The position numbers were made by a program, and so were the translations under genes. The notes under the pieces are model-generated. The model did no database searches and was not told the DNA's origin. It was given only the letters and a program-made list of their open reading frames with translations. Positions 63,041-64,000 of a DNA stretch of 64,000 bases are shown one piece after another (within the stretch, counting starts at the first letter, position 1; the number at the start of each line of letters is the position of its first letter). The stretch lies in assembly GCA_033439265.1 (NCBI GenBank), contig JAVTVX010000002.1:13994174-14058173 (forward strand), given 5' to 3'. Source of the stretch: Dillenia suffruticosa. Lineage: Eukaryota > Streptophyta > Magnoliopsida > Dilleniales > Dilleniaceae.

Positions 63041-64000
63041 TGGGTTAACATTGTATGGGGTCATGCTGTCTCAAGAGATCTGGTCAACTGACGCTATCTA
63101 CCTCTTGCAATGGTCACGGATCAGGGGTGTGATGTCAAGGGTGTCTGGACAAGTTCAGCCACTATCCTTCCTGATGGTCAAGTCATCATGCTCTACATCG
63201 GATCGACCAATCAGAGTTCTAGGTCTAAAACTTGGCATACCTCGCTGACCCATCTGATCCTCTTCTACTCAAATGGGTCTAGTACTCGCGCAACTTGGTC
63301 CTCGTACCACCACCTAGCATCAATGTCGAGGACTTTAGGGATCCCACTATTACCTGACAGACCTCTAAAGGGAAGTAAGCGGAATGCCATTGGATCCAAG
63401 GTTAATGAAACTGGCATTATTTTGGTTTATGAAATCGAGGACTTCAAAAGGTTTAAACTTTTGGATGGAGTTTTGCATAGCATTCCAACAACTGGCATGT
63501 GGGAATGTGTTGATTTTTTTCCCTATCTCCATGGTGGAGGACAATGGACTAGAGAACAATGTTGTTGATGATCGGGTGAAACATTTTCTCAAGGAGAGTT
63601 CGGATGATACTAGGTATGATTATTTTGCTGTTGGGACTTATGATCGTGTAAAGGGTGATTGGACTTCCAATATTAGTGAGATTGACGTTGGCCTTGGCAT
63701 GAAAGTGGATTATGGAAAATTCTACGCTTCAAAGACATTTTATGATCAGAATAAGATGAGAGTCTTGTGGGGGTGGATGCTTGAAGCTAGCAGTGAAGAT
63801 TCTGATGTGAATAAAGGATGGGCATCTGTTATGGTACGCCTTTTTTTTTTTTTTTTCTTTTTCTTTTCTCCCTTTGTGTGAAATACGATTTAGCAAAAGG
63901 ATATTAATGCTCTTTGGCAGGCCCCAATTTCCTTCAAGATCATAGTGACACGCATTGATCGGTTATATTTACTTTTTACAACTTTTTAAGCATTGGTATG
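63041..64000 (+). pseudogene. Vacuolar-type acid invertase (GH32) pseudogene, continues past window edge
   Basis: Homology begins abruptly at WVNIVWGHAVSRDLVN, followed by TGA at 63089-63091 where invertases have Trp. It goes on with LPLAMVTDQG, GVWTSSATILPDGQVIMLYI and GSTNQS, shifts frame near 63227 (NLAYLADPSDPLLLKWV, TAG at 63280, then LVPPPSINVEDFRDPT, TGA at 63354), shifts back to GSKVNETGIILVYEIEDF and MWECVDFFP, and shifts again near 63520 to VKHFLKESSDD, YDYFAVGTYD, VDYGKFYASKTFYDQ and GWASVM. The RDP motif and the acid/base WEC motif are present; Val after WEC is typical of vacuolar enzymes (cell-wall types have Pro). An intron remnant with a GTAC donor at 63834 and GGCAG acceptor before 63921 shows it is not a processed copy. 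Not functional. Confidence 0.9.

Noticed and set aside
1..64000. CRISPR array, operon, phage or bacterial defence system
   Set aside because: Sequence is plant nuclear DNA with spliced genes; regular short repeats are all microsatellites or minisatellites.
1..64000. Intact tRNA, rRNA or snoRNA genes
   Set aside because: Only degenerate A/B-box pairs were found; no cloverleaf with a proper acceptor stem could be drawn by eye.

Overview
This window is nuclear DNA of a flowering plant. Every protein gene I could resolve has many short exons with GT-AG introns, the intergenic DNA is AT-rich and full of (GA/CT)n microsatellites, and all products match plant families. Proteins and repeats do not let me name the genus; a woody eudicot or magnoliid is only a guess. 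I re-read each splice junction by hand. All exon sets below keep the reading frame.

Layout, left to right. 285-2566 (+): 3' part of a class II CPD photolyase gene (PHR1/UVR2), cut by the window edge. 3214-21194 (-): a complete 21-exon Sec1/Munc18 gene of the KEULE type (666 aa), tail-to-tail with the photolyase gene and almost 90% intron. 21.5-28.3 kb: AT-rich gene desert with MITE and SINE relics. 28324-29948 (-): a two-exon IRK-interacting-protein (IRKI/GIL1-like, DUF641) gene. 30.2-35.5 kb: second repeat-rich gap, holding a 1,005-bp near-palindromic element at 32826-33830 flanked by the 7-bp direct repeat TTATCCG. 35509-42143 (+): DHHC S-acyltransferase (PAT14-like). 44164-45721 (+): myeloid-leukemia-factor-like gene. 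47437-49993 (+): organellar ICT1/ArfB-type GGQ peptidyl-tRNA hydrolase. 54304-55020 (-): DUF1442 gene. 55.6-58.6 kb: AT-rich gap. 58957-62115 (+): mitochondrial Fe-S assembly factor IBA57. 62709-63000 (-) and 63041-end (+): two adjacent pseudogene fragments, a receptor-kinase 3' end and a vacuolar-type acid invertase.

The genes form no operon or cluster; they are ordinary housekeeping and signalling genes (DNA repair, vesicle fusion, lipidation of proteins, ribosome rescue, Fe-S biogenesis). I see no biosynthetic or defence system. The most unusual signals are the inverted-repeat element with fully purine/pyrimidine-segregated arms, the recurrence of (CT)n tracts immediately after the first 5' splice site in four genes, microsatellites sitting in splice-acceptor regions of the KEULE gene, and the pseudogene pair at the right end.
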